Shown here piece by piece: positions 1-9,574 of a stretch of 64,000 nucleotides of DNA; position 1 is the first letter of the stretch; each line of letters begins with the position of its first letter. This DNA comes from Patagioenas fasciata (taxonomy: Eukaryota; Chordata; Aves; Columbiformes; Columbidae). The DNA is taken from assembly GCF_037038585.1 (NCBI RefSeq), contig NC_092525.1:17402867-17466866 (forward strand), read 5' to 3'. Below the pieces are notes generated by a model, which had not been told where the DNA came from, did no database searches, and was given only the letters and a program-made list of their open reading frames with translations. The translations under genes and the position numbers were made by a program.

Positions 1-75
1 GTGTTTATATATATATATATATATGTATATCTAATATTTATCAAAATCTATATTTTTATATATATCTGTGTTCAC
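1..75. repeat. TA-rich microsatellite
   Basis: Alternating TA/TG-rich simple sequence at the left edge, inside what should be an IL23R intron. Nothing coding is seen here. Confidence 0.8.
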
Positions 76-399
76 ATACACATATCACAAAAGCACATCT
101 TCAGCTTCGTCATGTCTCATCTGAAATGCTTTACCTGTCATTTCTTACAAGAAAGGTGTGTGATTCTGATAAGTACGAGAGATTACATAATTTTTTCCAC
201 CTTGTTTCTCTTTAGTTTCTTTTTACTCATGTATTTGTCTGCCATCTGAAGGGGATTTTCCCCCTCCTTTGCTTATTAAAAGAGACATTTTTTTCAACAA
301 TAGGAAAGTGTGGTTGTGGGGAAAACCACAACCTACAGCACAGGGAAACTAAAGTGGCCCAGAAAGTGATTTTTTTTCCTCTTTTTCCATTTGCAGGGG

Positions 400-483
400 C
401 CCAGCTCACAGCTGGCACTGTCTCCCTCCCTGGCAGAGGCAGCAGGAGATATTTTTGGGGAGCATGGAGCAGAGAAGCATCCA
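400..483 (-). other. Weak candidate for the next IL23R exon (fourth FNIII start)
   Basis: After TGTGCAG at 484-490 a phase-1 reading gives V-DASLLHAPQKY, which resembles EAGLLAPRQV at the start of the IL12RB2 fourth FNIII domain. A possible donor (GCT|GTGAGC) follows. The acceptor tract is poor and the later residues do not look like FNIII, so this may be plain intron. Confidence 0.25.
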
Positions 484-778
484 CTGCACAGCACAACCCT
501 GCCAGCAGGTAGGACAAACTTATTTTTAAGCTTGTTGCTGCAGTGTTCAGAGGCCAAGGGCTGAGTGAGATACATGGCCATGGAGCATCTGCATCTCTGG
601 GGGATGCTGACCTTGTCTGGAGAACGTTGTGTTCCCTTGGCAGAGAGAGCAGAGCTACGCTGGGGCTTTTTGCTTGCTGTAGCACAAGCTAGAATATTTT
701 TCCTCCAAACCTGATAAAATTCAATTTCTAAGGTTGTGGGTGGTGCACGCAACATCCTACCTTCCTGGCTGCTGGTAC

Positions 779-977
779 CCTGGCCGAGGGTGATGGTGGC
801 GGGGCTGGAAGCCCCCCGGGTGTTGTGCGCAGTGACACGGAGGGTGTGGGTCCCCAGGGGCAGCAGGAGGCTGCACGCTGTGCTGGACATGTTGCAGAGG
901 AGCTGTGTCCCCCCAGGGCTTTCGGTGACCACAGCATAGCCCAGGATCCTCCCGCGGGCATCCTGGGGTGACAGGGG
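779..977 (-). CDS. IL23R: IL23R exon 8: second half of third FNIII domain
   Basis: 199 nt between CCTTCACAG|CCC and GGCCAGG|GTACCA, phase 0 to phase 1. It encodes [16 protein letters not shown] (IL12RB2: LSVSEARGKILHYQVT) and [20 protein letters not shown], a typical FNIII F-G end. Extra N-glycosylation motif at N-M-S. Confidence 0.8.
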
Positions 978-3900
978 CTGTGAAGGTCAAGATGGACAGC
1001 TGTGGGGTCTGACACTGAGCTACCTCAGTGCAGGGTAAATGTCCCCTTGGCTGGGTGATACATGGATGGTGTTTGCAAGGATGGAGAGGTTTTGCCCCAA
1101 GTACATGTTGGGCTCTCACCTTCAGTACTTAAACCTTTCTGTACTTAAAACGGGCCAATAAGAAAGACGGGGACGGAGTTTTCAGCAGGGCTCAATGCGA
1201 CAGGAAAAGGGGTGATGGTTTTAAACTAAAGGAGGTGAGACATGGACATGGGGAAGAAATTTTTGACACCAGGGGAGGTTTAGATTGGATATTAGGAAAA
1301 AATTCTTCCCAGAAGGGGCTGTAGGACATTGGAACAGGCTGCCCAGGGCAGTGGTGGAGTCACCATCCCTGGAGGGGTTTAAAAGGCATTTAGACGAGGT
1401 TCTTAGGGACATGGTTTAGTACTAGGGTTAGGTTATGGTTGGACTCAATGATCCTCAAGGTCTCTTCCAACTGAAATGATTCTATAACACTGAGGATGGT
1501 GAGAGCCTGTCCCAGGTTGGCCAGAGAGGTGATGGATGAACCATCCCTGGAGACATCCCAGGCCAGGCTGGACGGGGCTCTGAGCAACCTGAGCTGGTGA
1601 AGATGTCCCTGCTCATGGCAGGGGTGGCACTGGGGGAGCTGGGAAGGTCCCTTCAACCCAAACCCTTCTATGACTCTTCCCCACATCACTTTGCTCTTTC
1701 AGAAGTGCATTGCCTTCTGCTGCCTCTTGGTGGGTGCTCAAGTCAGTGAGGAGCAGAGTACATGAAAATTCACAGGAGCTGCCAAAAAAAAAAAAAGCCT
1801 TTACCTTGATCAAGACCGTCACCTCGTGGCTGCCGTTGGGGAACGCCGGGCCCAGGCGTCGCCAGACGTCGGGTGCCACGGCTGGGGCTGTGGGAGGAAG
1901 CGTGGGAGTGGGAACGGGCTCCCGGAGGGGAACCGGCCAGGGCTCCCACACATGAACACGGCTCCCACTCATGCTTGGGGGTCCCACCCACAGCAGGCTT
2001 GCAGGGGGTTGGTTCCATGGGGCAGACGGCAGCACCAAAGCCTGGTGGCAGGCTGGCTGCTGCACCGCTCTGCCGCTGCAGACAGGAAACCGGCCAGACT
2101 GCAAACAGCTGCTTTTTTAGGGCAAGTATGTCCTTGGCTTCCTCACTGCAGCTGAGACGTGAGCAAGAGCATCGCTCCTCAGCGTCTCATCCCACTGCAG
2201 GATGGGGTGACTGAGCCGGCTGTGCCTGAACTCATCTCAGTGTTAGTAAGCGGGGGGCAGAGGGGGAAATGTGACCTGAGAGGACACAGATTTGTGGCTA
2301 ATGGGACAAGGGATGATGGCTTTAAACTGAAGGAGGGGAAATTCAGGCTAGGTATGAGGAAAAAGAGCTGCCAGCTTGTGACAGCGCTTGGCTGTGGCAT
2401 GGGGGCGGCAGTGCTGCCTCCTGGGGCACAGCATCTGGCCAGAGGAGCCTGAGGTTGGATGTTGGGAACAATTTCTTCCCCAAAGGGCTGTCGGGCATTG
2501 GAACAGGCTGCCCAGGGCAGTGGTGGAGTCACCATCCCTGGAGGGGTTGAACAGACAAGACATGAGGTTCTCAGGGACATGCACGGGCAAACACAGCTGA
2601 AAGCAGCATGGAGGTCTGAGCTCACCTGCCTCGGGGGTGCTGTAGAGAAAGGGGGTGCTCCATGCGCTCCAGGGGCTGTTGGGGGGGCTGAGCCGGCACC
2701 GGACCTGGAACACGTACCGGGTGTAACTCTGCAGGTTGTGCCGCGAGAGGGGCTCGGGCTGCGCCGCATCGTCCCACACCTCCACCTGCAAGGGACCGGG
2801 GTGCTGGGGGGAGCAGGACAAGCCACCCCCCTCAGAGTCTCTGCCTTCCCCATCTGAGGGGATGGGGACAGGCAGAGTCCTCCTTGAACCATGGGGCTGA
2901 CTGAGCCTCAGGGTGCATCCTGCCAAGGGGGTCCCCATCCCTGCCATGTCCCCCGTGATGTTCCAGCATGGGTTTGAGACTGATGCTGTTGCAAGACCTG
3001 GTGCACACACAGTCCCCTGTGCTAATGCACCAGGGAAGCTGGGGGGTGCAGAGTGAGCCCCGGCCCAGCATCGCACTGAGATTCTGACACCTCGGTAATT
3101 TGGGGGTTCTGGGGGTGCTAGGGAGGTTTCCAAAAGACACCCTGGTGGAGCTGCCCCACGCTGTTGTGTCTGCAAGCATGCGGGGGCAATGGATGCAGCA
3201 CGTGGGCACTGAGCATCCCCAGACACTGTTTTTGCCTTGTCCTCGCTGAGCCAGATAACGTCTGGAAATATTTTGAATTTTGTCCTTTTGCTTAAAAAAG
3301 CAGAGATAACACTACCCAAAAGGCTGTCTGCCTCCTCAGAGGACATCAGCCGTCCTGCCCCACCAAAAGTGGGGGGCTGTCCATGGCTGGGGTGGGTTTT
3401 GAACGACCCCGGAAGTTCACATTGCTCATTAGGGGCCTCCAGCAGGACCAGGACTGGCATGTTTCTTTATGGGGGCCAGCTCACACAGGGTCTGTGTTTT
3501 GGGGATGGAGGTTTTGAGGGGTCCCGTGCTGTCTCACATGCCATGCCGGGGCGTCTGTGGCTTTGTGTCGCTCCTCACAGCGCACGTTCTCCAGCAGCGT
3601 CTGCCTGCTCCAGCGGATGGTGGTGATGGGAGGTGATGTGTCTGTCGTCTCGGCACCAATGACGAGGGGCAGAGCGGGGATCACTGTGGGGAGAGCCGGG
3701 ACAGCATAGGTGGGGGCTGGCACACCTCAGGGGGCTGCCTTGTGTGTGAGTCCCACCACCCATGAATGTTCCCAACGCAGCATCTCAGGGCAGCGCACAC
3801 AGCCGTGCACAGCCCCTGCCATGGTGCAGCTCATGGATAGACAGACAGACGAATGCAGGGACAGACGTACCGAGCTCCTGCAGACTGAGGTGCTGCGGGG

Positions 3901-6798
3901 CTGAGCAAGCAGCGCCCAGCGTGTTGTTGGCTCGAACCCACACCAAGTAGCGGCTCCCACTGCTCAGCTTGCTCAGCGGCACTGGTGAACCCGCGGGGAA
4001 GACAGCATCCTCCTCCTCAGTATCCCCCGCTGCTGCTGTCCCCATGCTGAGAATGATAAAATCACAGTTTGGGTTGGAGGGACCTTCCCAGCTCCCCCAA
4101 TGCCACCCCTGCCATGAGCAGGGACATCTTCACCAGCTCAGGTTGCTCAGAGCCCCGTCCAGCCTGGCCTGGGATGTCTCCAGGGATGGTCCATCCACCA
4201 CCTCTCTGGGAACCTGGGCCAGGCTCTCACCACCCTCAAGTCCCGCTCAGAGCCCATCCAGCCTCACGCACCCACTGGAAAGACAACCCCAGCTCTTGCG
4301 GAGTCACAGCTCATGACTGGGGCACAGTCACCTTCGAATGCAGAGTGTGACACTCCCAAAGCAAATTAGAAAGTGATTGTGTTCGGCTCCTGACCTTTCT
4401 GTCAGGCATTTGCATTTTCGCTGCAGGAAGGGAACTTTCTCAGCTCTTCCTGGCCGCACGGTTCAAAGTTTGAACCAAAGCAAATGAAGACAGGTGGTTA
4501 ATCACTTCTCTTCACAAAGCCTACATATGATGGGATTTAGTGTGTTTACTTTAATAACTGACTCAGACTGACTCTGAGAGCCTGCCAGGCTGGTGTCAGA
4601 GGTGGCGGAAAGCATCGCGGGCCAGTAGGAAGGGCTGCTTTGGGTTCAAGCTTCTGTATCATGCTAGAGTTTTGGGTTTGGGCAGCATTAGGGGCTGGCT
4701 GCACCTCTGTGTGGCCTTTAGCTTGAAGCAGTCAATGCATCTGCAAAAAATGCACAGCTGCAGCGCCTTGCAACGTGATGCAGCGTTTGCTGGGCCACCG
4801 ATAGCACTGAATGTGTACGGTCCGTCCTGCAGAGTCAACCCCACGGTTTAACGTGTGGTTTGCAAACAGGAGGCCTGGAAGACGTGAGCTTTAGAAAGCG
4901 TAACTAGGGCACGGCAGCCCTGCTGTCACCCGGCTTTGTGGCCGCTGTGTCCCAACCACATGCCATGTGCTGGCTCTGCTGGTTACCGTGCTCCCCCATG
5001 GCTCCAGAGGGACCGGGATAATATAAATAACATATAAAAATACATAAAATAATATAAAAATATAAAGAAACCCCCCAGTTTAATCCCTGTATCAGTATTA
5101 TACTGTTAATGTGAAGTCCCTATTAGTTTCCTTTCTTTCAGTGATTTCTTTAATTCCAACTTGAATGTGGATAAACGTAGTAGTTTCACCTATGCTGAAG
5201 TTCATATTAATGAATATACTTGTTTCTAAATGTTCTTGGCATCGTGAAGTTAGAAGCAATTTAAATATTCTGCATAACAGGGGCTCTAAAATTGCAAACT
5301 AGTGGATGTGCCAGCATTGAACCTCAATTTGTGTTGAATGTTATTAAAAGCTTTCCAGACAAAAGCCACCATTTTCTGTCGAGATCAGGCATGATCCTTC
5401 CAACAGCTGTATATGTATCAAGATAGCTAACAGTTGGATTCGATGATCTTAAAGGCCTTTCCCAAGCAAAGTGGTTCTATGGTTTGTCACATCCCCCTGT
5501 CCCTTACCTGCGCAGGTGGAGGCTGTAGTTGGTGTGCAGGTGTGTCGGCCGCCCCGTGTCCCACGTACACACCAGGACCCCCGAGTGCTCACGGATGCTG
5601 CAGCTCAGGTTGCTGGGGGGGTCTGGAGGGTCTGCGGGGGCAAGGTCAGGCAGAGCATATGGGCACCCCCCCGAAATCCCCCCCGACCTCCTTTGTGCTG
5701 GCAGCTTAACAAAAATCCCTGACACCCCATCACCGTGAGGGGTACTCACAGCCGGCCAGGAGTTGGGTGCCGCACACCAGCTGGTGCTTTTGGCTGTCGG
5801 GACAACGCGCAAAGCAGATGACGGTCCTGAAGGGCACCTGGACGTCGTGCAGCCACAGCTGGACAGTGCTGCTGTTGAGGGGGTGCAGGAGACCCTCAGG
5901 CTGGCTGTAGTTGAGGAGGATGAGGAACTTGGCCCCGGGACAGCCAAGGGTGGAGCGGCAGTTGATGGAGATGTTGGAGCCCATCGGCACCACCGGCGCG
6001 GGCTCGATCCAGACGTGCCCGAAGCACTTGATGGTTGTGACACCTGCACCAACAGTGGCTCCGGGTGGGTGACCCGTGGGAGGAGATGGTGCCCGCGGCT
6101 GCACGGGCAGCTGCTTTGCTGGGATGTGGGCAGCAGCGTGGCAAAACCCCATGTTGGAGGTCTGCCAGTGCCCCCTGGCCCCCCAGGACAGGGAAAAACC
6201 CCCCTTGCCTTCAGCACCTCATGACTCATCCCCTCAGAGCGCAAACAGCTTGTTTCACCCATTTTAGCTTTTTGCTCTAATGCTTAAATGACTGCAAGGA
6301 AATAACCCATCGTCTCAAGAGCTCTGATCCCCTGAGATTAGGGCAGCAGCCTCCGCGCAGAGGCACCCCTGCTCCTCACTATCAGATTGGGGCTCTGCGC
6401 CGGTAAACCCGGCTTGCAGCTGCTATCAGCTCGATCTGACTTTCCTGGAAAGGGCGCAGCTCTGTGCTGGGTTCGGTGTGCGGAGGCAGGATCACACATC
6501 GTGCCCCAGCTGCTGAAATGCTCCAAACTGCCTGGTTGCAGCTCTGGGGGTGCAAGCAGGGAGGAGAGGGTGCGCAGGAGCCCCCCACAACGCTAGTGAA
6601 GCGCTCTCCATAAAATCCGTAGCTGCAACCCTATAATATTCCTCCTCCTGCTCCGATTCCCCATCAGGGCTGGGGTGTTTGAGGTGGTGGCCAGTGAGGG
6701 TGGTGCCATGGTGGCCATGCCCTGCTGTGTGGCCACTTACCTCCGCACAGATAGCAGAGCAGGACGTGGAGCGCCAAAGCCTCGCTGGACCCTGCCAT
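779..6798 (-). CDS. IL23R: Interleukin-23 receptor, 5' part (8 coding exons; continues off the left edge)
   Basis: Type I cytokine receptor subunit. In mammals it pairs with IL12RB1, binds IL-23 and signals through JAK2/TYK2 and STAT3 in Th17-type and innate lymphocytes. The eight exons (6741-6798, 5750-6043, 5508-5631, 3871-4046, 3538-3683, 2626-2785, 1805-1887, 779-977) join without a frame break into 413 residues. Order: signal peptide (1-20); N-terminal Ig-like domain (21-117) with GHVWIEP like the mammalian GHIWVEP; cytokine-receptor module with CTW in its first half and the WSXWS box as WSAWS (about 305-309); then a third fibronectin-III domain (320-413) resembling IL12RB2. The VIPALP and RYVFQVRC stretches match IL23R better than IL12RB2, and the position beside SLC35D1 also fits IL23R. 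Transmembrane and cytoplasmic parts lie outside the window. Identity rests on remembered family sequences. Confidence 0.9.
1143..1484 (+). mobile_element. CR1 LINE 3' fragment
   Basis: Sense CR1 3' region: GGTTTTAAACTAAAGGAGG, TTGGAACAGGCTGCCCAGGG, and an end at TTCCAACTGAAATGATTCTATAA. 5'-truncated. It lies antisense in an IL23R intron. Confidence 0.9.
1485..1678 (+). mobile_element. Second CR1 3' fragment, tandem to the first
   Basis: Different CR1 subfamily (GATGGATGAACCATCCCTGG, GAAGATGTCCCTGCTCATGG), ending CAACCCAAACCCTTCTATGA. Same orientation as the preceding copy and directly abutting it. Confidence 0.9.
1782..1794. repeat. A13 homopolymer (U tract after IL23R exon 7 donor)
   Basis: Thirteen A on the plus strand give a U13 run starting about 10 nt downstream of the exon 7 5' splice site in the IL23R pre-mRNA. 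U tracts there are known TIA1-type enhancers. Confidence 0.7.
1805..1887 (-). CDS. IL23R: IL23R exon 7: first half of third FNIII domain
   Basis: 83 nt between CTCCCACAG|CC and ATCAAG|GTAAAG, phase 1 to phase 0. It encodes [13 protein letters not shown] and SHEVTVLIK. This lines up with LDVWYMKRHID and QQISLFWK of IL12RB2, not with mammalian IL23R, which lacks this domain. A 13-nt U tract (in the RNA) follows the donor. Confidence 0.8.
2290..2584 (+). mobile_element. CR1 fragment, 3' truncated
   Basis: CR1 motifs GGCTTTAAACTGAAGGAGG and GGAACAGGCTGCCCAGGGCA, ending inside the 3' region (GTTCTCAGGGACATG). It is internally interrupted by GC-rich unrelated sequence near 2370-2450. Confidence 0.85.
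2626..2785 (-). CDS. IL23R: IL23R exon 6: WSXWS exon
   Basis: 160 nt between CTTGCAG|GTG and GAGGCAG|GTGAGC, phase 0 to phase 1. It encodes [13 protein letters not shown] followed by [16 protein letters not shown], which contains the WSXWS box of class I cytokine receptors. A CR1 lies about 40 nt past the donor. Confidence 0.9.
3538..3683 (-). CDS. IL23R: IL23R exon 5: start of second FNIII
   Basis: 146 nt between CCCACAG|T and TGGCAT|GTGAGA, phase 1 to phase 0. It encodes [15 protein letters not shown] and [12 protein letters not shown], close to the mammalian VIPSAAVISRAET and EKVSCEMRYKAT. Confidence 0.9.
3871..4046 (-). CDS. IL23R: IL23R exon 4: second half of first FNIII, with CR1-tail acceptor
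   Basis: 176 nt, phase 2 to phase 1, ending CTCG|GTACGT. It encodes [11 protein letters not shown] and [16 protein letters not shown], matching KKYLVWVQAANALG of mammalian IL23R. The acceptor ATTTTATCATTCTCAG sits at the 3' terminus of a CR1 copy in the same orientation. Nearby downstream AGs would not keep the frame. Confidence 0.85.
4048..4235 (-). mobile_element. CR1 3' fragment supplying the IL23R exon 4 acceptor
   Basis: Minus-strand CR1 with GATGGACCATCCCTGGAGAC, AGATGTCCCTGCTCATGGCA and the terminal CCAACCCAAAC, followed by a diverged ATTCTATG-type tail that runs straight into the exon 4 AG. Confidence 0.9.
5434..5484 (+). mobile_element. CR1 3'-terminal remnant
   Basis: About 50 nt reading TTGGATTCGATGATCTTAAAGG ... 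GGTTCTATGG, the extreme CR1 3' end, just outside the donor of IL23R exon 3. Confidence 0.7.
5508..5631 (-). CDS. IL23R: IL23R exon: first half of cytokine-receptor domain
   Basis: 124 nt between CCCGCAG|A and GCGCAG|GTAAGG, phase 1 to phase 2. It encodes [10 protein letters not shown] and [20 protein letters not shown], with the conserved cysteine pair and C-T-W signature. A CR1 3' end lies only about 25 nt beyond the donor. Confidence 0.9.
5750..6043 (-). CDS. IL23R: IL23R exon: N-terminal Ig-like domain
   Basis: 294 nt, phase 1 to phase 1, between GGTGCAG|G and GGCT|GTGAGT. It encodes [21 protein letters not shown], a [12 protein letters not shown] strand and paired cysteines, as in the IL23R Ig-like domain. 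The next exon completes a Tyr codon to give G-Y-P-P-D, matching the mammalian junction. Confidence 0.9.
6044..6740 (-). other. IL23R intron between leader and Ig-domain exons
   Basis: About 700 nt bounded by GTAAGT and GTTGGTGCAG on the minus strand. No repeat or further exon is recognised. Confidence 0.6.
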
Positions 6799-6835
6799 GG
6801 CCTGGGCTGCGGCCGCTGCCTGCGCAGGGCATCGT
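6741..6835 (-). CDS. IL23R: IL23R first coding exon (short 5' UTR plus signal peptide)
   Basis: Preceded by a strong acceptor (TTTTCTCCCCGCAG), so an upstream non-coding exon must exist. The ATG is at 6798-6796 in a good context (CAGGCCATGG). It encodes [19 protein letters not shown], a hydrophobic leader, and ends at GGAG|GTAAGT in phase 1. Another ATG 34 nt upstream lies out of frame and overlaps the start. Confidence 0.85.
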
Positions 6836-6938
6836 CTGCGGGGAGAAAATGGATGAGACGTCCCACAGGCATCACCACTGCCCGACAGGCTGCGTCTGTC
6901 CTTGCCATGAGGTGCTCAGGGCAAGTGACAATGGGGGA

Positions 6939-7003
6939 GCTCAGGGACCACCCTAAGGTGGCAGTGGGGATGCTCAGGGACCACCCCAGTGTGGCAGTGG
7001 GGA
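6939..7003. repeat. Two-copy direct repeat, 32 bp unit
   Basis: The unit GCTCAGGGACCACCC...GTGGCAGTGGGGA occurs twice, separated by one base, with four differences. A local duplication upstream of the IL23R leader exon. Confidence 0.8.
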
Positions 7004-7144
7004 CGCAGGGTGAGGCTTTTATTGGGCATTTGAGTCAGATCAGGTCGTGCTGCAGCAGGAGCACAGAGGGACAAGCATTTCGGGTGACAGACGCACCGTA
7101 GGCAAAGCCCAGTGTCCAACTCCGTTGTGCCTCATTAACCTCAT

Positions 7145-7227
7145 TTAGGTGTTCCTGCTCCAGCAGGGGTATCGGACTAGATGATCTGTTGAGGTTCCCT
7201 CCAATCTCTAACATTCTGTGATTCTGT
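7145..7227 (+). mobile_element. CR1 3'-terminal fragment
   Basis: TGTTCCTGCTCCAGCAGGGG, TGGACTAGATGATC-like segment and AACATTCTGTGATTCTGTG, the end of a CR1 subfamily with a TTCTGTGATTCTGTG tail. Confidence 0.85.
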
Positions 7228-8560
7228 GCATCTCCCGGGCCATCCCTGGAGATGCTCAGACCCAACCAGACACAGTTTAATGGGACAGAAAATTCTCCTG
7301 TTTCCATAAAATCTTTCCCAACCCCTTCCTTTGGCAGGTCTTGCCTGACCCAAGCAATGGCTCCTCCAGGCAGTGTCCCCCCTCGAGACAGTCCCCAAAT
7401 CTCAGGCAAGGGCATTGGCCCCTCTCCAAGGAGCCGTGTCTGCATCCCGCAGTCCTGCCTGAATTTTCGCCTGCTCGCTTTGCCTTATTCCCCAGCCTCT
7501 TCGGCTTAACGCCCCCACGCAAACCCCCCCACCAGACGGGAAGCTCAGTGTCACGAGCCCTGTGGTGTTCAGGGTACAGGGTTTGGGGGTACGGGGTACA
7601 AGGTACACGGCTGGGAGAGCTTTGCAGCAGCCAGGGCACAGACCATCAGTGTGCAAAGAAACACAGCTCCTGGTGGAAAATTGCTCTTTTCCATCAAAAG
7701 CATCCCCCTGGAAGCACAGCCCACCTGGGCTCCCCCAAATTTTGGGGTGATGCCAGCCTCCCCCAAGCCCCTGTACCCTGTTCCCATCTTTGGGGTGTCT
7801 GGGTTGCATTACACCTTGCTCATAGGCACCAGGCGGAAAACCAAGCAAAGCCCCGCACCTCCACATCTTTCTTTTTGAGCCTGCACAAAATCTGATGTTA
7901 GAAATGCAAAGTTTTCCCTTGAACCAGAATCCACTGTATAAGCTTCAAAATGATGTTTTTCAGCCCAAAGCAGGCTCCCAGGCTAATGCTTTCATGTTTC
8001 TCCTGCCGTGGGAGCTGACCTGGTTTGGTTTAAGGGCTGTTCAAGTTTTCGTAATGAGTCAAATTTCAAGTGCCTTTCTATTACCTGACCCACTAAAAGA
8101 ACTTGAAGGCCTCCCACTTGCTTGCAAACCTTCTGCAAATTAAAAAAAAATAAAGAAAAAACATCTGTGGACTATGAAAAGAGCTGAAAATATAATTAAT
8201 CTGCCTGTCTGCCAGCTGTAAGAGGAGATCACAGTGAGGAAAGACATTTGCACTTTTATTTCAATTTACAGGCATTTGCAAACTCCAAAGCCAAGAATAA
8301 CGAGACCATCCACCTTGTCAAGAGATCCTGGTCTTTGACCTCATCTCCAGTGAAAATTCTCCTTGTACATTAGCGCTAAAGAAACGCGAAGCAAATAAAG
8401 AAGGAAAAACCCTTCCCGGCTGTGCAAGCCCGAACCATGCGAACATGTGCCAGGAGCGGCTCGGGCATGTAAGTAGCAGCTGAGAAACACGAGCTTGGTC
8501 ATTTGTTTTTTTGGTTTAAATGAGGGTGGGAGCTGGGCAGAGGTTTGGGGGAGTCCTTAC

Positions 8561-8650
8561 CTTGCCAGTCCTCAGGACATGCGGTGCTGGGCCCCCTCTG
8601 TCCGTTGCTGCAGCCGGGGCTGCTGAACGCAGCGAGAAGCATCAGCAACT
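8561..8650 (-). other. Possible non-coding 5' exon of IL23R
   Basis: The minus strand has a strong donor, CTGGCAAG|GTAAGGACT, at 8561/8560, about 1.7 kb upstream of the IL23R leader exon, whose own strong acceptor requires such a partner. The 5' end is unknown; 8650 is arbitrary. Confidence 0.35.
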
Positions 8651-9574
8651 GTCAGCAAACCTGACCTAGATCTCTGCAGTGAGAACAACTGAGTTTCCAG
8701 TCTGAGTCAGTCCATGGGAAAACCCAGCATCCCTTAACAGAGCAGCCTCCGGGGGGGCTTGTCTTTTTCAGTCTGCAAGTCGTGGCAGGATTTGGAGGCA
8801 CCCTGGTGGATGTAAATCCAGCCTGAATGGATTTTTGTGGTCACATTGCTGCATGGGAAGCAACAGCAGAGAGTTCTGGGGGCTGGGCTGAGCTCCCCCA
8901 GCAAAAAAAACCTTTGTGTCCTAACCCCAGACGCTTCCAATGAAAAAGCCCTCAAGGACTGAGATTGTTTTCATGGGGACCAAGTGCCACCCTTCAGCCC
9001 CCAGCTCACTCAGGGATGCTCTGGGCTGCGGACCCCTAGGGCTGGAGGGCGCAGGGGATTTGGGCTGCCCCAGTGCTCCCCATCCCATCGCTGCATCCCC
9101 CTGCTGCAGAGCCCAGGGCTCCCTTTTTCATGCCGATTGAAGAGTTAAACCTCAAAAACAGTGTTAACCTCATTAGACACTGCAACCACAGGAAATACCG
9201 CACTGCTTGCCTGCCTTGGCCCTCCCAAAATAACCCCATGGGGGAAGATAATTCTCAGCCCCCCCAGGGCAAGGCAGATCCTTCCTCTGCAGCAAGTCCT
9301 GGCTGAGCTGGGTTTTGGCTGATCCATGGTTGGGTTTTAATTTTTGTGAAAGTGAAGGGTGGGTGGGAGAAAAGCCTCACTGTAGACTGAAACTGTAATG
9401 TGTAGTTATAGTAACATATATAATGCATCTGTGTGTATAGTTATACATACACCAAGATGGGCAGGGTTTTAGTGGGGATTTTAGTTTCTGTGCATTATGT
9501 GTGTATTTAATGCATTATGTAATGAAAGGATTTGCATTGATCTAGCAAAAAACGTGTTTTCAAGGGGTTTCAAG

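Noticed and set aside
2348-3460. 370-codon minus-strand open frame
   Set aside because: It covers the true IL23R WSXWS exon but runs through both introns and a CR1; splice sites and phases support only 2626-2785.
5504-6262. 252-codon minus-strand open frame
   Set aside because: A fusion of intron with parts of two IL23R exons; the exon 3 end is genuine, the rest is out-of-frame or intronic.
727-7000. Calling the left gene IL12RB2 because of the third FNIII domain
   Set aside because: The Ig-like domain (GHVWIEP), the VIPALP and CEERHKAT segments and the G-Y-P-P-D exon junction match IL23R, and IL23R is the expected neighbour of SLC35D1.
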